NCBI GenBank assembly: GCA_963731205.1
Contig: CAVSUJ010000002.1
Location: forward strand, 434,001-498,000
Direction of reading: 5' to 3'
DNA: 64,000 nt
Origin: DATAZK01 sp963731205
GTDB lineage: Bacteria > Actinomycetota > Actinomycetes > Frankiales > Frankiaceae
A model generated the notes under the pieces. It searched no databases. It was given only the letters and a program-made list of their open reading frames with translations, and was not told where the DNA came from. Positions 60,429 through 64,000 of this stretch are shown here, piece after piece (within the stretch, counting starts at the first letter, position 1; each line of letters begins with the position of its first letter). A program made the position numbers and the translations under genes.

Positions 60429-60968
60429 CTAGCTCCTGGCCTGGTGGTTCGCCCAGGTCGGCCAGCCGAACGGCAGCGTGCCGGTGCCGGTGTCGGAGTC
60501 GGGCCAGTTGGCCGGCGGCAGGTGGTTGGGGCGCTGGTCGTACTCGGCGCCGTAGAAGAGCTGATGGTCACGGCTGATGAACAGCCACTGGCCGTCGCGC
60601 TTGGCGTAGCGGTCGAAGTAGCAGATGGCCTGGCGCATCCAGCGCTCGCCGTGCTGGATCTGGGCGATCGTGTAGACGCTGCCTCGCGCCCGGTCGCGAC
60701 GCTCGGGGTCGAGTTCGATCACGTGCGTTCCCGCGTGCAGCACGCTGATCTCGAGCCGGTGCAGGGCGGCGCCGAAGTACGCCCCGCGCAACGCCTCGCG
60801 GCCGGTGACCCCGCCGCCCACGCGGACGTCCTCGACGTAGAGCAACCCGAGCGTCTCGCTGTCCTTGGTGGCCATCGCCGCCGCGTAACGCACCGCAAGG
60901 TCGCGGATCTGGGAGTACGCGTCGAGCCGCTCGATCCGCTCTTCCCGCGTGGGACCTTCAGCACTCAC
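60429..60968 (-). CDS. SnoaL-like (NTF2-fold) protein
   Basis: The 179-residue protein has the SnoaL_4 pattern: ERIERLDAYSQIRDLAVRYAAAMATKDSETLGLLYVEDVRVGG, then a beta cone with GTHVIELDPERRDRARGSVYTIAQIQHGERW and YFDRYAKRDGQWLFISRDHQLFYGAEYDQRP. In this family the Tyr/Arg and His/Asp residues in the pocket serve dehydratases, isomerases or hydroxylase-like enzymes of ring compounds; no specific activity can be named. The GTG at 60968 overlaps the stop of a second SnoaL-like gene (GTGA), so the two may form a heteromer. Confidence 0.82.
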   Translation of the reverse strand: MSAEGPTREERIERLDAYSQIRDLAVRYAAAMATKDSETLGLLYVEDVRVGGGVTGREALRGAYFGAALHRLEISVLHAGTHVIELDPERRDRARGSVYTIAQIQHGERWMRQAICYFDRYAKRDGQWLFISRDHQLFYGAEYDQRPNHLPPANWPDSDTGTGTLPFGWPTWANHQARS

Positions 60969-61369
60969 GGGCGGGCCAGCACGTCGGACGCGTACAGCCG
61001 CTGCAGCTCCCTGGAATGCAGGTACCAGGTACCGCCCGAACGGACGTAGCGGTCGGAGTAGCGCACCCCCATGACCATCCACTGCTCGCCGACCTCGGCC
61101 TCGGAGCGCCCGACCACGTCGCCGTAGGCAACGTCGGCCGTCTCGAAAGTGAGGACCGGGCTCGCTGTCAGGTGAAACGTGCGTCCCGCGGGCATGCGCT
61201 CGAGCAGGGTCGCCATGAGGCCCTCACGGACGTCGGGCGCGTAGAGGCCCGCGATCGTGTCGAGGTCGCGCGCGTCGTAGGACATCGCGAAGCGGGCGAC
61301 CAGCTGCCTGATTTCCTCGGCAGATTCCAGCCGGTCCAAGGGGTCGAGATCATCGCTCACGACACTCAC
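60965..61369 (-). CDS. SnoaL-like (NTF2-fold) protein, smaller partner
   Basis: The 134-residue protein has LESAEEIRQLVARFAMSYDARDLDTIAGLYAPDVRE, FHLTASPVLTFETADVAYGDVVGRSEAEVGEQWMVMGVRYSDRYVRSGGTWYLHSRELQRLYASD. It shares the fold and the (Y/F)xDRYxRxxGxWxxxxRxxxxxY end with the next gene, so the two are diverged paralogues in tandem and probably pair. It starts at a GTG 14 bases from a divergent SDR gene. The function is unknown; the similar arrangement in SnoaL-type steroid dehydratases and isomerases suggests a ring or side-chain substrate. Confidence 0.8.
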   Translation of the reverse strand: MSVVSDDLDPLDRLESAEEIRQLVARFAMSYDARDLDTIAGLYAPDVREGLMATLLERMPAGRTFHLTASPVLTFETADVAYGDVVGRSEAEVGEQWMVMGVRYSDRYVRSGGTWYLHSRELQRLYASDVLARP

Positions 61370-61383
61370 GCTAGCCTCGCCGA

Positions 61384-62172
61384 ATGGCAGCAGAACTTTC
61401 AGACCACGCAGTTCTTGTCACTGGTGGCGGCACCGGCATCGGACGAGCGTGCGCCGCGCGGTTGGCGGCCGACGGCGCGCACGTGACGATCTGCGGGCGT
61501 ACCGAGTCCAAGCTCAAGGACGCGGCCTCGCGCATCGGCGGCAAGAACGTCCGCTACCTCGTCGCCGACATCACGGACGAGGGTTCGGTCGAGGAGGCCG
61601 TCGCGTTCGCGTCCGAGCCCACCGGCGGCCTTTCCGGATGCATCGCCAACGCGGGCGGCGGCGGCGGCCTCGCGCCGACCAGCAAGCAGGACACCGCGGA
61701 ATTCACGCGGGTGCTGGAGCTCAACGCGCTCGGCACCTTCCTGTGCCTGAAGCACACGCTGCCCAAGCTCGTCGAGTCGGGGCACGGCTCGTTCGTCGGC
61801 ATGTCGTCGATCGCCGGCAAGCTCGTGCACCCCTACTTCGGTGGCTACGGGGCCGGCAAGGCCGCGCTCGAGCAGCTGGTGCGCGTGGCCGCTGACGAGT
61901 ACGGACATCTGAACGTGCGGGTCAACGCCATCCGGCCGGGTTTCGTCGCGACCGAGATCATGGAAGGCATCGACCGCGACGGTCCGATCTACGACAGCTA
62001 CGTGCAGAACACGCCGCTGCCACGCCTCGGTGAGCCCGAGGACATCGCCAACCTCGCACGCTTCCTGATCGGCCCGGAGTCGACCTGGATCACCGGGCAG
62101 ATCATCGAGGTGGACGGCGGCCACAGCCTGCGGCGCGGCCCGAACTTCAAGCCGTTCGCCGTCCCGCTGTAA
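61384..62172 (+). CDS. Short-chain dehydrogenase/reductase
   Basis: The 262-residue SDR has TGGGTGIGRACAARL, ANAGGGGG, VGMSSIAGK, YGAGK and IIEVDGGHSLRRGP. All catalytic residues are present. The Gly-rich loop after ANAG and the CGRTESKL end of the second strand suggest NADP use. It is divergent from the SnoaL pair across 14 bases, so the two units probably share regulation. The substrate is unknown. Confidence 0.85.
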   Translation: MAAELSDHAVLVTGGGTGIGRACAARLAADGAHVTICGRTESKLKDAASRIGGKNVRYLVADITDEGSVEEAVAFASEPTGGLSGCIANAGGGGGLAPTSKQDTAEFTRVLELNALGTFLCLKHTLPKLVESGHGSFVGMSSIAGKLVHPYFGGYGAGKAALEQLVRVAADEYGHLNVRVNAIRPGFVATEIMEGIDRDGPIYDSYVQNTPLPRLGEPEDIANLARFLIGPESTWITGQIIEVDGGHSLRRGPNFKPFAVPL

Positions 62173-62242
62173 GGACGCTTCAGATGACGGGGTCGTTGCC
62201 TGGGTAAGTCCGGCCAGTTGCCGCGAGAAGGTGGCATCCGAC

Positions 62243-62257
62243 CTGACGACGTGTCAG
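62243..62257. promoter_or_regulatory. CTGACG-type palindrome upstream of an amidohydrolase gene
   Basis: CTGACGACGTGTCAG matches the palindrome with one change (TGTCAG for CGTCAG), the same change as in the first site at 30239. It lies about 50 bases upstream of the ATG at 62305, a normal repressor position. Confidence 0.65.
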
Positions 62258-62304
62258 AGTCTGCCAAGAACCCGCTCACAAATCGGGGCGGTCTGGGAGG
62301 ACTC

Positions 62305-64000
<1,696 letters not shown>

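Overview
The window is high-GC DNA from an actinobacterium. The supporting signs are many GTG starts, several promoters that look leaderless (a TANNNT -10 box about 6-8 nt before the start codon), F420-type luciferase-like oxidoreductases, a mycofactocin-type short-chain dehydrogenase, MmpL and WS/DGAT proteins, and close matches to Mycobacterium tuberculosis steroid-degradation proteins recalled from knowledge of those families. I cannot name a genus. I see no rRNA, tRNA, CRISPR array, insertion sequence or phage gene. All homology statements come from recognising motifs and family patterns, not from a search.

Layout. 1-2.4 kb: an ABC exporter and the N-terminus of a sensor kinase, unrelated to what follows. 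2.5-10.3 kb: a block for the last two steroid rings (HIP): an epoxide-hydrolase-like protein, ipdF, fadE30, a thiolase, two acyl-CoA dehydrogenase (ACAD) subunits, fadA6 and the TetR repressor kstR2, with KstR2-type operators. 10.4-14.4 kb: a thiolase-like protein with its DUF35 partner, a methyltransferase, an SDR and a crotonase. 14.4-17.3 kb: a TetR/MmpL pair. 17.2-24.7 kb: sterol side-chain beta-oxidation (fadE27, fadE26, fadE34, fadA5, a crotonase, an SDR). 24.8-30 kb: an F420-type oxidoreductase and a Liv-type ABC importer whose two permeases are fused and which has no binding protein here.

30.4-36.8 kb: a phosphotransferase, then a KstR2-type operator and a five-gene operon (F420-type oxidoreductase, SDR, double DUF35 protein, Ltp4-like, Ltp3-like) resembling the M. 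tuberculosis Rv3520c-Rv3523 module. 36.8-41.8 kb: a PyrE-like protein, an SDR, ribBA, a Crp-family regulator and a ferredoxin reductase. 41.8-48.9 kb: a neutral-lipid operon (two WS/DGAT, an acyl-CoA ligase, two esterases). 49-55.8 kb: the propionyl side-chain removal operon (marR, fused chsH2-chsH1, ltp2, two SDRs) with a divergent chsB1-like SDR and F420-type oxidoreductase. The chsH2-chsH1 fusion and that oxidoreductase each carry an apparent one-base frameshift. 55.8-64 kb: a crotonase, a PPOX-fold protein, a HAD hydrolase, two amidohydrolases, an alcohol dehydrogenase, two SnoaL-like proteins and an SDR.

Together the genes cover side-chain shortening (C8, C5 and C3 stages) and parts of ring C/D degradation. 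Uptake by Mce4, CYP125, ring A/B genes, fadD3, ipdAB, ipdC and echA20 are not in the window. The most novel signal is a palindrome, CTGACGnnnCGTCAG, found six times (three exact) at promoters of at least five transcription units. It is distinct from the KstR and KstR2 motifs and no recognisable regulator carries it in its own promoter here.
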